From assembly GCA_013141455.1 (NCBI GenBank), contig JABFQW010000006.1:54227-118226 (forward strand): a stretch of DNA of 64,000 nucleotides. The letters are read 5' to 3'. Below are positions 31,901-40,747 of the stretch, one piece after another; within the stretch, counting starts at the first letter, position 1, and every line of letters begins with the position of its first letter. Origin of the DNA: Bacteroidales bacterium (GTDB lineage: Bacteria; Bacteroidota; Bacteroidia; Bacteroidales; F082). The notes beneath the pieces were generated by a model. It was not told the DNA's origin. It made no database searches and saw only the letters and a list, made by a program, of their open reading frames with translations. The position numbers were made by a program, and so were the translations under genes.

Positions 31901-32250
31901 GTATTGGTAATCATGTCATTAGCTATACTTATACCGATAGCAACAACTGTTCGGCCGAGGCCCAGATTGAATTTACGGTTGATGCCTGTCTTGGTGTAAC
32001 GGAATCAGCAAATGGATTACTTGTTTACCCAAACCCGGCAAATGACAATTTCACAATCAAAATGCAGGATAATCGGGCTATATTGGAAATTACCGTATTC
32101 AACAAAATGGGAATATGTGTTTATAATGAACATGATATTAAATCAATGGGAACAATAACGATTCCAGTTCAGAATCTTCCTGCAGGAAATTACATTCTAA
32201 AGGTAACCGGTAACGATGAAACACTAATAAAATCAATCATTTTAGAATGA
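28966..32250 (+). CDS. T9SS Asp-box beta-propeller surface protein (C)
   Basis: MKKKFILLSLICVLKYLTGIDTASAQW; Asp-boxes; Ig-like repeats; LLVYPNPANDNFTIKMQDNRAILEITVFNKMGI. Confidence 0.9.
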   Translation: MKKKFILLSLICVLKYLTGIDTASAQWQSVGPEGGYIKCMTQIGPTIFAIVNPAKLYSSSDNGNTWVLIASPEYINAITALGNSLFVSTNEGIYRSDDYGLTWVQKYNLGAGYMTVSGSSLFAANGAYSGILRSTDNGENWTVVNEGLSDTYLYSLTASNTAIFAGTGIQMLGVFRSTDNGDTWQQVKNGMAYYFEGEWYPDYAPVISSLGFNGNDLYAGTTEGQGMWKSSDNGDNWVLTNPETMNYEFRNAIIGNGTTVFASTYAGVLKSSDNGATWATANTGINCIVNNFGYINSFIIKDANVFIGTGDGIYKTVNNGATWTMSYSGIRALEPIYQTSSFSSIGSDIYFGGALSGVFHSSDNGANWTNVHPRSTLSELYSTTSVLFADDKFSTDEGDTWQVTTCPGYGLHWIEQGSAFFAFSNYGTEIGVYRSLDNGATWSMITNGISSPGEAQYSCLNSDGETLFLGTSTGVYHSVDNGENWIVNESPFPNFNVAAFYGAKYVSTETADIYGLAGGGGIRGIYRSTDNGANWVQVHDLLVHKFVRSGNIIYVSGTNLELVDGEYVEVRRILSSLDNGQNWSVISSNLDNIANLSLAAEGSNVYVSIFLAPNHGVYRSSDNGATWINISQGLPQAYISSLHIVNNKIFAAANGASVWSRNLDEFYPPAQPSAIAGSETPCIGSSQIYSVTNVPGVSYTWQFPSDWVITGGNGTNSVTVTVGSVAGVILVIPSNAFGSGPAQTLIVNPVSTINAGVSIEADQNNICEGTLVNITAIPVEGGQNPVYQWFVNGIENEETGAVLTYNPTDNDEVYTLMTSSLGCVTNNPVQSNTIQFSVTDALEVIVSITEDKNDVCAGEIITFTASTTNGGNQPTYNWYVNETNVGDNSATFAYAPENGDIVSLVFTSSEWCVSQNPVTSNAIVAIVNALPEVSWNYTDPTTVCIEDWGPITLTGGLPEGGIYSGAGVSGNIFNQAVAGIGNHVISYTYTDSNNCSAEAQIEFTVDACLGVTESANGLLVYPNPANDNFTIKMQDNRAILEITVFNKMGICVYNEHDIKSMGTITIPVQNLPAGNYILKVTGNDETLIKSIILE

Positions 32251-32376
32251 AGAACCCCATATTATGTTTTAGTTAAAGTATGACCTGGTCATGAATAAGA
32301 CACGATGAAGGTTTTCAAATCGGGTCAATGCTTTGAAAGGATACATTGACTATTCGGACGTAAATCCTGACACTGA

Positions 32377-32404
32377 AAAGGGTTACCTTATGGTAGCCCT
32401 TTTC
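32377..32404 (+). terminator. Intrinsic terminator
   Basis: AAAAGGGTTACCttatGGTAGCCCTTTT. Confidence 0.8.
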
Positions 32405-32534
32405 TTGTTTCAGTCAAAAAAAAACTACTTCGAATATTCGATATCCGGTTTCTGTTATAAAATTGATTTAAGATTACGCTGATTTTTACTGTATTTTTGA
32501 AACGGTTAAATCACTTTAATAACCTAATTTTTAT

Positions 32535-34313
32535 ATGAATTCGAGGTTTATAATTAGAATAATTTTCATCCATCTTTTCTTCGTCCAAATAGCCGTAGCT
32601 CAAGATACTATGAATTCAGTCAGCCTTGATTCATTATTACAAACCATTAATGACCCTAAAAAAAAGGTTGATGCAATTATCGCCTATCTGGAAGAACCTG
32701 AAAACCGATATTTAGAAAATGTTGCTGATTACGCTAACCGTGCATTTATAATTTCGCAGCAGAATAATTATATGAAAGGTAATATCCAGGCAATGATAAA
32801 GCTTGGAAACTATTATTTCAGAAGTAGTGATTATAAAAAAGCCATGGAATTTGCACAGAAGGCAAAGGTAATGTCTGAAGATCTGAATTTAAAAATTGAA
32901 CTGGCCAATTCATTAAACCTTATTGGTACTATATATTCTGAACTCGATGATTATGACCATAGTTCACAATATTTATTCATGAGCCTGAAGTTATTTGAAA
33001 AACTTAAGGACAAAAAAGGAATATCTTCATTATTAGGTAAAATAGGTATTGACTTTTACAGCCAACAGGATTATAATAAAGCACTTGAATACTACAACAA
33101 TTCATTAAAACTTGCTAAAGAAATCAATTCCTTGTCATCAATAAAAACGGCGTATAATAACATAGCAGTTGTTTACCAATACCAAAAAAAATATGATACG
33201 GCAATAATTGCTTTAAGAGAGGCATTAGCAATAAATATTAAATTGGGAGATAGGCTATCGCAGGGAATAAATATCATGAATATTGGATACGATCAAATGA
33301 ATAATGGTAAGTTAGATGATGCACTACAAAGTTTTCAGCAATCGCTCGACCTATTCACAGGATTGAATAATCGGATACATATGGCGGAATGCTATTTAAA
33401 TTTTGGTTATTGTTATCAGGCAATGAACCAGATTGATAAAAGCATTGATTATTTTAAAAAAGCTTTATATGAAGGGCAGAATAAAGGATATTACCGTATC
33501 ATATCACCATCCGCAAAATCACTTACTCAAATATATACCGAAAAGAGAGATACCGTTAGTGCATTTAAATATGTTGTTCTGGAAAAACTTGCCGGGGATA
33601 GCCTGTTTGCTTCCAAACAACAAAAACTTTTATCAAAGTTTGAACTTCAGTATTTATATGAGAAAAAAGAATTTGAAAGACATCAGGCACAGCAAGTAAA
33701 AAATATAATTATGTGGATTATAATATTAAGCCTGGTTGCTGTGCTCATTATTTTTGGATTAGTAATTTCGAGATACCGGCTAAAATCAAAATTCGTAATT
33801 CTTGAAAAGGAAAAAATAGAGCTTGAAAAAGAGAACATTGAACTTGAAAAGGAAAAATTACAGTCCGAGTTAGATATTAAAGATAGAGAACTAACCGTTC
33901 ATTTGATTTCATTAATTAAGAAAAACGAGATGCTTGCTGATTTTTCTGATAAACTTGCACTATTTGAACAAAATGTGAAAAGTAATGAAACGAAAGTTGT
34001 ATTGACGCAAATCGGCCAGGAATTACGGAAAAATATTGATGATAAAATGCTTGAAGACTTTTCGTTGCGTTTTCAGGAAGTTCATGCCGGATTTTATGAG
34101 AAATTACTGAAAGATTACCCGGATTTGACACAAAACGAATTAAAACTTAGTGCATTCCTTCGACTGAATATGACAACCAAAGAAATCTCCGAATTGACAG
34201 GTCAACGATTTGCAACAATTGACCAGTCAAGACATCGGCTCCGAATAAAATTAGGCATATCAAATTCAGAAACAAACCTTGTTGTTTTCTTAGCAAACAT
34301 CAAATGCAATTGA
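32535..34313 (+). CDS. Membrane-anchored TPR / LuxR-type HTH regulator (C)
   Basis: Signal peptide, TPRs, TM IIMWIIILSLVAVLIIFGLVIS, long EKE coiled coil, LTQNELKLSAFLRLNMTTKEISELTGQRFATIDQSRHRLRIKLGIS. TATTTTTG promoter at about 32493. Confidence 0.87.
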   Translation: MNSRFIIRIIFIHLFFVQIAVAQDTMNSVSLDSLLQTINDPKKKVDAIIAYLEEPENRYLENVADYANRAFIISQQNNYMKGNIQAMIKLGNYYFRSSDYKKAMEFAQKAKVMSEDLNLKIELANSLNLIGTIYSELDDYDHSSQYLFMSLKLFEKLKDKKGISSLLGKIGIDFYSQQDYNKALEYYNNSLKLAKEINSLSSIKTAYNNIAVVYQYQKKYDTAIIALREALAINIKLGDRLSQGINIMNIGYDQMNNGKLDDALQSFQQSLDLFTGLNNRIHMAECYLNFGYCYQAMNQIDKSIDYFKKALYEGQNKGYYRIISPSAKSLTQIYTEKRDTVSAFKYVVLEKLAGDSLFASKQQKLLSKFELQYLYEKKEFERHQAQQVKNIIMWIIILSLVAVLIIFGLVISRYRLKSKFVILEKEKIELEKENIELEKEKLQSELDIKDRELTVHLISLIKKNEMLADFSDKLALFEQNVKSNETKVVLTQIGQELRKNIDDKMLEDFSLRFQEVHAGFYEKLLKDYPDLTQNELKLSAFLRLNMTTKEISELTGQRFATIDQSRHRLRIKLGISNSETNLVVFLANIKCN

Positions 34314-34471
34314 TAATTTTATTTTATCCATTGGTGAACCCATTGCATTTTTAGCAATTTCTCTCTCTAATCTCTCCATTCACCAATCAACTCCCTCCTT
34401 TAATAATAATTTATCTATATTAATCATTTTTAAGTATTTATATTTTTTCACCCCCTTCCTACTATTATTTT

Positions 34472-34561
34472 GTAAAGAAAATGTAAATAATTTTCCCGCA
34501 TTTGATAACGTAATTGTATGGGTAAAATATTAGATTTTATGCTTTATCAGCGTTTCCTTTG
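34472..34561 (+). promoter_or_regulatory. Array promoter element, copy D
   Basis: AAAGAAAATGTAAAT (TGTA 34482) ... TTCCTTTG (TTTG 34558); spacing 76. Confidence 0.55.
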
Positions 34562-34584
34562 CAGAGAAATTAATCTGAAACTCG

Positions 34585-34758
34585 ATGGACACGAATAATA
34601 ATCTTTCTAAGCCGACTGATAAAAATGACAAAGATTTCGAAGAAAAAAATGAAAATGTTCAGGTCAACAACGAAAAATTAGTTAAGAAACTGGAGATACA
34701 GCGGAAAATACTAAAAAGTATTATCGACCAGAAAAGCACATTCAAACCCGACAATTGA
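34585..34758 (+). CDS. Small acidic ORF family, copy D (57 aa, below the ORF-track cutoff)
   Basis: MDTNNNLSKPTDKNDKDFEEKNENVQVNNEKLVKKLEIQRKILKSIIDQKSTFKPDN; ATG 27 nt after TTTG; KKLEIQRKILKSIID matches the family motif. Confidence 0.7.
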   Translation: MDTNNNLSKPTDKNDKDFEEKNENVQVNNEKLVKKLEIQRKILKSIIDQKSTFKPDN

Positions 34759-34807
34759 AAATATTTCTATTAATCTATATTTTAATTAAAATTAAAAAAT
34801 CTGAATT

Positions 34808-37800
34808 ATGAAAAAACGTTTAACTCTAACACTTTTACTTAGTATTATAATGGTTTTTTACCTTGGCATTGGAACCGCCACAGCACAATGGACTGCGATT
34901 GGACCTGAGGGAGGTGATATAATAAATATGTTTAATGCTGACGGTACACTTTATTTAACGGCGGGTTCAGCCGAAAGGGCAAATCTCTATACTTCTGTTG
35001 ATAACGGAAACACATGGGAACCTCTGTCGAGCCCAACATGGCCTTCCGGGACTGGTAGTTTCAAATATGCAATTGCTAAGTTTGGAAACAGTTTATTTAT
35101 TGGATGTTCTGACCATATTTATCGTTCTGATGATAATGGCATATCATGGCAAATTGTTTCTGACTATGGGGGAACTGCATTTGCAAAAGAAGGTAATACA
35201 ATTTGGGCGGGAACCTTATATGGAATACTTAAATCAGAAGATAATGGCGATAACTGGACTTATACAAATTTGGGATTAGGTTATTCTGCTATTTCCTCAA
35301 TTTTAATATCAGGCAATGAAATCTGGGCAGGAACTGATTCACAGGAAGGTATTTTATATTCTGCGGATAATGGAGTTACTTGGTCAACTATACCTGGTGA
35401 ACTCGGCGGTGCAAGTGGGCTTGTAGTTTCAAAAATCGGGAATGATATATTCATAGGAACAGATTGGATTGGTGTATGGAAATTGACAAATGGTACAGGA
35501 ACATGGATTAAAGTACTTGACGGGTCGTCGGATAATTATAATTTTAAATCAATTGTAGGCAATTCAAATGTAATAATTGCTACCGGTAGTCGAGTAATGC
35601 GCTCTCTCGACGGAGGTACAACATGGACAGATATTACAAATAACGGAATCGACATTAATATATGGTACATAGCAATGGTTGCTTCGACCACAAACGATGG
35701 ACTATTAGTCGGCTCTCTCGGAGGAGTATATAAAAGTATTGATAATGGAGATACCTGGGTTCAATCAAATACTGGTATTTACTCTCAGGATATCTTAACC
35801 CCTGCATTAGTTACAATAGGCAATGATATATTCTCCGAAAATATTGTAAGCCAGATTTTTCGTTCTTCAGACGAAGGAAATACCTGGACAGAGGTAAGTA
35901 GTCCTGAAATAAATACATTTTCCGAACTAAAGCCATTTGGTGCCATTTCTACAACCTTATTTTCCGGTGAATTTATGTCAACAGATAATGGAAATACCTG
36001 GACCCCTCATAATTCACCGGGAAAGGTTAATAATTTACCCTGGATTGAAAATAATGGAAGGTTAATTACCGTTGATCAAAATACCGGAATTTATATTTCT
36101 GATGATAACGGGGCGACATGGAATTTAAGTATTAGTGGAATTAGTCTTCAAACTGTCGCTTATTATAATTTAATCGCCGATGGAACAACATTATGTATTG
36201 GCCTTAATGCCAATGGTATTGAAAGTACTATATATTATTCAAATGATAATGGAAATACCTGGTCTCCAAGTGCTTTCACAAATACAGTCTGGCCTCCGAA
36301 TATGGTGTTATATCCCAAATTCATAAACACAGGTACTTCTTTAATTGTTGGCACAGCAAATCCGGGTGAATACTATGGAGAAGGTGTATATCGTTCAACA
36401 GACCATGGAGTTTCCTGGGAGCGTGTAATTCCCAACGTTGGATGTTATTCAATTGTAGCATCTGAAAATTATGTTTATGCAGTTGGAACACAGGATAATA
36501 CCGGAAATAACCCGGCAATGTACATGTCGGAAGATGATGGTGAAACCTGGACAATAATTTCAACCGAAAGCGATTTGTATTATCCTTCTCTTGCTGCTTA
36601 CGGATCTTATATATTTGTTGCTAAATGGTCTTATTTAAGTAATACTATACTATTTTCTGATGATGCCGGTGATAACTGGTACGAAATTCCTCAGGGCGGA
36701 GAAGTTGGAGATTATGGTATTTCCGTAGTAAAAGGCTTTTCATTTTTTAACGATAAAGTGTATGCCGGAACAAGAGGTAATTCATTATGGGTAAGAAATT
36801 TAAGTGATTTTGAATTACCTGGACAACCCAGTGCAATTGAAGGGACTGCAACGCCTTGCATTGGTGGAACATATACTTATAGTGTAGAAAATATTTCCGG
36901 GGTTACCTACACCTGGGTGTTCCCCTCTGACTGGGTTGTTCTTTCAGGGCAGGGATCAAATTCTGTTACTGTAACGGTCGGAAGTGAGTCGGGAATTATA
37001 TTGGTTACTCCTTCAAATATGATTGGAAATGGACCTTTCCAGTATCTCATCGTTGCACCGTCGTTAGCTATTGATGCGGGCGTATCAATAGTTTCATATC
37101 CGGAAATTATTTGTTCCGGGACTCCAGTTACTGTTACTGCAACGCCCACCGAAGGCGGTGACACACCTGTTTATCAATGGTTTGTGAACGGTATCGAAAA
37201 TAGTGAAACCGATGCAGTTTTGACTTATGTGCCTGTTAATAATGATAATGTATATGCCGTATTGACTTCGTCACTCGAATGTGTAACGAATGATCCCGTG
37301 CAATCCAACACCATCCAAATATTGGTGACTGATGCCGTAGATGTCATCGTTTCGATTACTGAAGATAAAAATGATGTTTGTACCGGTGAAATAATAACAT
37401 TTACCGCATCAACGACCAATGGCGGCGATCAGCCTACCTACAATTGGTATGTAAACGAAACCAATGTGGGCGACAACAGTGCGACTTTTGCCTACGCTCC
37501 CGGCAACGGTGATATCATATCTTTGGTATTCACTTCAAGCGAATGGTGTGTTTCGCAAAACCCGGTTACTTCAAACGCTATCATTGCGATTGTAAATGCA
37601 CTACCCGAAGTTAGCTGGACTTACACCGATCCAACCACCGTTTGTATTGAAGACTGGGACCCGATTACATTGACAGGTGGATTACCCGAAGGTGGCATCT
37701 ACTCAGGCACCGGTGTTAGCGGTAATATTTTCGATCAAGCTGCGGCAGGTGTTGGTAATCATGTTATTAGCTATACTTATACCGATAGCAACAACTGTTC

Positions 37801-38092
37801 GGCACAGACCCAGATCGAATTTACGGTTGATGCCTGTCTCGGAATAACAGAATCAGATTCTGGATGGAACGTTTACCCCAATCCGGCTTCAGATAATTTT
37901 ACCATAAAGCTAAACAACCAGAATATTGTTGATGTGATCCTTTACAACAGCATGGGGATCAAAGTATATGACAAACTGAATGTGAAAGCCGCAAATATGA
38001 CGATTCCGGTACTGAACCTGCCCTCAGGCAATTATATCCTGAAAGTAACCACCAATCATGAAACCATCGTTAAAACTATCATAGTAAAATAA
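34808..38092 (+). CDS. T9SS Asp-box beta-propeller surface protein (D)
   Basis: MKKRLTLTLLLSIIMVFYLGIGTATAQW; Asp-boxes; Ig/PKD-like repeats; WNVYPNPASDNFTIKLNNQ. Confidence 0.9.
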   Translation: MKKRLTLTLLLSIIMVFYLGIGTATAQWTAIGPEGGDIINMFNADGTLYLTAGSAERANLYTSVDNGNTWEPLSSPTWPSGTGSFKYAIAKFGNSLFIGCSDHIYRSDDNGISWQIVSDYGGTAFAKEGNTIWAGTLYGILKSEDNGDNWTYTNLGLGYSAISSILISGNEIWAGTDSQEGILYSADNGVTWSTIPGELGGASGLVVSKIGNDIFIGTDWIGVWKLTNGTGTWIKVLDGSSDNYNFKSIVGNSNVIIATGSRVMRSLDGGTTWTDITNNGIDINIWYIAMVASTTNDGLLVGSLGGVYKSIDNGDTWVQSNTGIYSQDILTPALVTIGNDIFSENIVSQIFRSSDEGNTWTEVSSPEINTFSELKPFGAISTTLFSGEFMSTDNGNTWTPHNSPGKVNNLPWIENNGRLITVDQNTGIYISDDNGATWNLSISGISLQTVAYYNLIADGTTLCIGLNANGIESTIYYSNDNGNTWSPSAFTNTVWPPNMVLYPKFINTGTSLIVGTANPGEYYGEGVYRSTDHGVSWERVIPNVGCYSIVASENYVYAVGTQDNTGNNPAMYMSEDDGETWTIISTESDLYYPSLAAYGSYIFVAKWSYLSNTILFSDDAGDNWYEIPQGGEVGDYGISVVKGFSFFNDKVYAGTRGNSLWVRNLSDFELPGQPSAIEGTATPCIGGTYTYSVENISGVTYTWVFPSDWVVLSGQGSNSVTVTVGSESGIILVTPSNMIGNGPFQYLIVAPSLAIDAGVSIVSYPEIICSGTPVTVTATPTEGGDTPVYQWFVNGIENSETDAVLTYVPVNNDNVYAVLTSSLECVTNDPVQSNTIQILVTDAVDVIVSITEDKNDVCTGEIITFTASTTNGGDQPTYNWYVNETNVGDNSATFAYAPGNGDIISLVFTSSEWCVSQNPVTSNAIIAIVNALPEVSWTYTDPTTVCIEDWDPITLTGGLPEGGIYSGTGVSGNIFDQAAAGVGNHVISYTYTDSNNCSAQTQIEFTVDACLGITESDSGWNVYPNPASDNFTIKLNNQNIVDVILYNSMGIKVYDKLNVKAANMTIPVLNLPSGNYILKVTTNHETIVKTIIVK

Positions 38093-38150
38093 GTTCCTTG
38101 TTTTTGATTTTTTGTTAATGAAAAATATCAGGCCATTTAGCCTGATATTG

Positions 38151-38179
38151 AAAAAGGTTACCTCCGGGTGACCTTTTTT
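38151..38179 (+). terminator. Intrinsic terminator (a second hairpin ATATCAGG/CCTGATAT lies just upstream at 38125-38148)
   Basis: AAAAAGGTTACCtccgGGTGACCTTTTTTT. Confidence 0.8.
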
Positions 38180-38420
38180 TATTCATTTAACCCACTTTAA
38201 GGAATTGTATGTCTCAATAAATAACTCAATATAACCAATTTAACATGATCAATCAGGCTCAAACTTCCATTTACTTAATTACTTTGTCAATTACAACTTT
38301 TCTTACCCTATTAACTTAACTAAGTTGTAATACCTTGATTTTACAGCATAATTGCAAAATGTTTACTTTTATACCTGAATAATAACAAATAGTAAATCAT
38401 TTTCAATTGACTATTGTTCG

Positions 38421-40151
38421 ATGAAACCATTATGTCATCTATTGCTTACTTTACTGTACCTAATTTGCACACAAAGTATTATGGCGCAGGGACATGAAAA
38501 TACAAATCGTATTGACTCGATGTTAAATACAGTGAGCGACCCGGAGAAAAAAATTGATTTAATGTTGGAACAGTCCTCCCAATTAAAAGGACAATCACCG
38601 GAGGCTGCACTCAGTTATTCGAATCTTGCTTATTCTAATTCGATAAGCATCAATTATTTAAAGGGTGAAATTAATGCATTAATTTCCATTGGGAGTGTGT
38701 ATTTGTACCTTGGTGATTTCGATAAATCAAAAGAAAATATTGAAAAAGCTATTTTAAAATCTGAACAGTTTTCGATGAAATCCGAAACTGCAAGAGCGGA
38801 AAGCATTTTGGCTTTAATTTATCAGGAATTGGGTGATTATGAAAAGAATGCATTTTACGATTTTAAAAGTTTGAAATATTATGAACAAATTCAGGATTCT
38901 TCTGGTATCGAAATAACCTTAGGTAATATTGGTATAGATTTTATCAATCAAAAAGACTACAAAAGAGCGCTGGAATATTTAAATAAATCGCTCCGTATGG
39001 CAATAAAAATCAATGACATTGATGGAATCGCATATCAATACAACAACATTGCAAATGTATATCTGGCCTATCAAATGGATTATGACAGCGCTTTGAAAAA
39101 TTTTCAAGAGGCATATAAAATAAACCTAACCCTCAAAAATAAAAAACAGGAAGGTATCTATCTGATGAATATTGGCAATGCCTATCTGAATTTGAATAGG
39201 AATGACAGTGCCCTGGATTATTATAAAAAAGCCAGAAGAATCTTTCGTGAGATTAATAATGAACTTTATGTTACAAACTGTCAGATAGCTATGGGTGAAT
39301 ATTATTATAAAATACATGAAATGAACCTGAGCTTAAAATATGCCGATTCATCTTTTAATACAACACTGAAAAACAACTTCAAACCAGGAATATTATACTC
39401 TGCTTCATTATTAAACCAAATCTATTTAAGCAGGAACGATTCATCAAAAGCTTATAAATATTTAGTTATCAAACATCAGATAATGGACAGCATTGCTGAT
39501 GAAATGAATAAAAAAGAACTATATAAAATAGAACATCAATATAATTATGACAAGGCAGAAAAACTGAAGTTGATTCAACAGCAAAAGAGAAATTTTTGGA
39601 TAATCCTAACCATCGTAAGCCTGATACTGATGGTTATCATAACTATCTTACTTTATTCCCGGCAACGGATTAAAAACAGAAATAATGCACTCGAAAAGGA
39701 AAAAATTGAACAGCAACTAAATTTTAAAGATAAAGAACTGGCATTTAATATCATGGCCCTCATCAAAAAAAATGAAATGTTTTCTGATATTCTGAACAGA
39801 CTAACAACAGTTGAAAGTCAAATTAAACATGTAGAAACAAAAGATATTGTGTCCAAAATTGTGAAGGATCTCAGACATAATAATGATAATAAAATGCTAA
39901 CCGAGTTTACTCACCGTTTTCAGGAAGTTCATGCTGGTTTTTACGAAAAATTACTGAGCACTTATCCCGATCTTACACAGAATGAATTGAAACTATGCGC
40001 ATTTTTGCGATTAAATATGAGTTCGAAAGAAATTTCAGAAATAACCGGTCAACAACCGCTTACCATTGATAAGGGTAGAACAAGACTAAGAAAAAAATTG
40101 TGTATTTCAAACACCGAAACCAACCTGGTAACCTTTCTGACACACATTTAA
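38421..40151 (+). CDS. Membrane-anchored TPR / LuxR-type HTH regulator (D)
   Basis: Signal peptide, TPRs, TM FWIILTIVSLILMVIITILLYS, LTQNELKLCAFLRLNMSSKEISEITGQQPLTIDKGRTRLRKKLCIS. Confidence 0.87.
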   Translation: MKPLCHLLLTLLYLICTQSIMAQGHENTNRIDSMLNTVSDPEKKIDLMLEQSSQLKGQSPEAALSYSNLAYSNSISINYLKGEINALISIGSVYLYLGDFDKSKENIEKAILKSEQFSMKSETARAESILALIYQELGDYEKNAFYDFKSLKYYEQIQDSSGIEITLGNIGIDFINQKDYKRALEYLNKSLRMAIKINDIDGIAYQYNNIANVYLAYQMDYDSALKNFQEAYKINLTLKNKKQEGIYLMNIGNAYLNLNRNDSALDYYKKARRIFREINNELYVTNCQIAMGEYYYKIHEMNLSLKYADSSFNTTLKNNFKPGILYSASLLNQIYLSRNDSSKAYKYLVIKHQIMDSIADEMNKKELYKIEHQYNYDKAEKLKLIQQQKRNFWIILTIVSLILMVIITILLYSRQRIKNRNNALEKEKIEQQLNFKDKELAFNIMALIKKNEMFSDILNRLTTVESQIKHVETKDIVSKIVKDLRHNNDNKMLTEFTHRFQEVHAGFYEKLLSTYPDLTQNELKLCAFLRLNMSSKEISEITGQQPLTIDKGRTRLRKKLCISNTETNLVTFLTHI

Positions 40152-40394
40152 GCACAGTCAATCTCACCCATCACGATCCTTTTCCTGTCATATCATCAGT
40201 AAAGCTGAAATTTCCCGAAATAAACCCATAAACGCACAGAACTTTCTTCCGAGAAATTCTATAATCCCCTATTCAAATTCCTGCATCACATTACGTACAA
40301 TACGTATCACAGGCTGAAAATAGCTTTAATTGTAGTTTTCTACAAATAAAAAAAATTGCCTATCCTATTCATTATTAACTATATACACTAAAAT

Positions 40395-40483
40395 GTCCTT
40401 AAATTGTACGTACAGTTTTTTTTCAGGTACTTATTTTGTCATGGCATATAATTTTTATTTAGTATGGCATTAGAATAATTTTA
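40395..40483 (+). promoter_or_regulatory. Array promoter element, copy E (1-nt deletion)
   Basis: TTAAATTGTACG (TGTA 40405) ... CAGGTACTTATTTTGTCATGG ... TAATTTTA (40480); spacing 75. Confidence 0.5.
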
Positions 40484-40507
40484 TCCCGGTTTTTAAACAG
40501 TTCATAA

Positions 40508-40723
40508 ATGGGTAAAAAAAGAAAAAATGCTCCTGTCAAGGTAAACAATGAAACAGATATCTATTCGGATAATCTTATCGAAAATAGACTAATGATTAAA
40601 ATATTAGAACTTCAAAGAGTTGTACTGAAAAAGTTGATTGATCGTGAAACTTCACCTTTCAATCAGTCCAAAAATAATAACGATAGAAAAAATACTGATT
40701 TAAATAGTAATTCACTCAATTAA
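40508..40723 (+). CDS. Small ORF family, copy E
   Basis: MGKKRKNAPVKVNNETDIYSDNLIENRLMIKILELQRVVLKKLIDRETSPFNQ...; ILELQRVVLKKLIDRE matches the motif. Confidence 0.65.
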   Translation: MGKKRKNAPVKVNNETDIYSDNLIENRLMIKILELQRVVLKKLIDRETSPFNQSKNNNDRKNTDLNSNSLN

Positions 40724-40747
40724 TCATTCATTAATACATCATGAAAC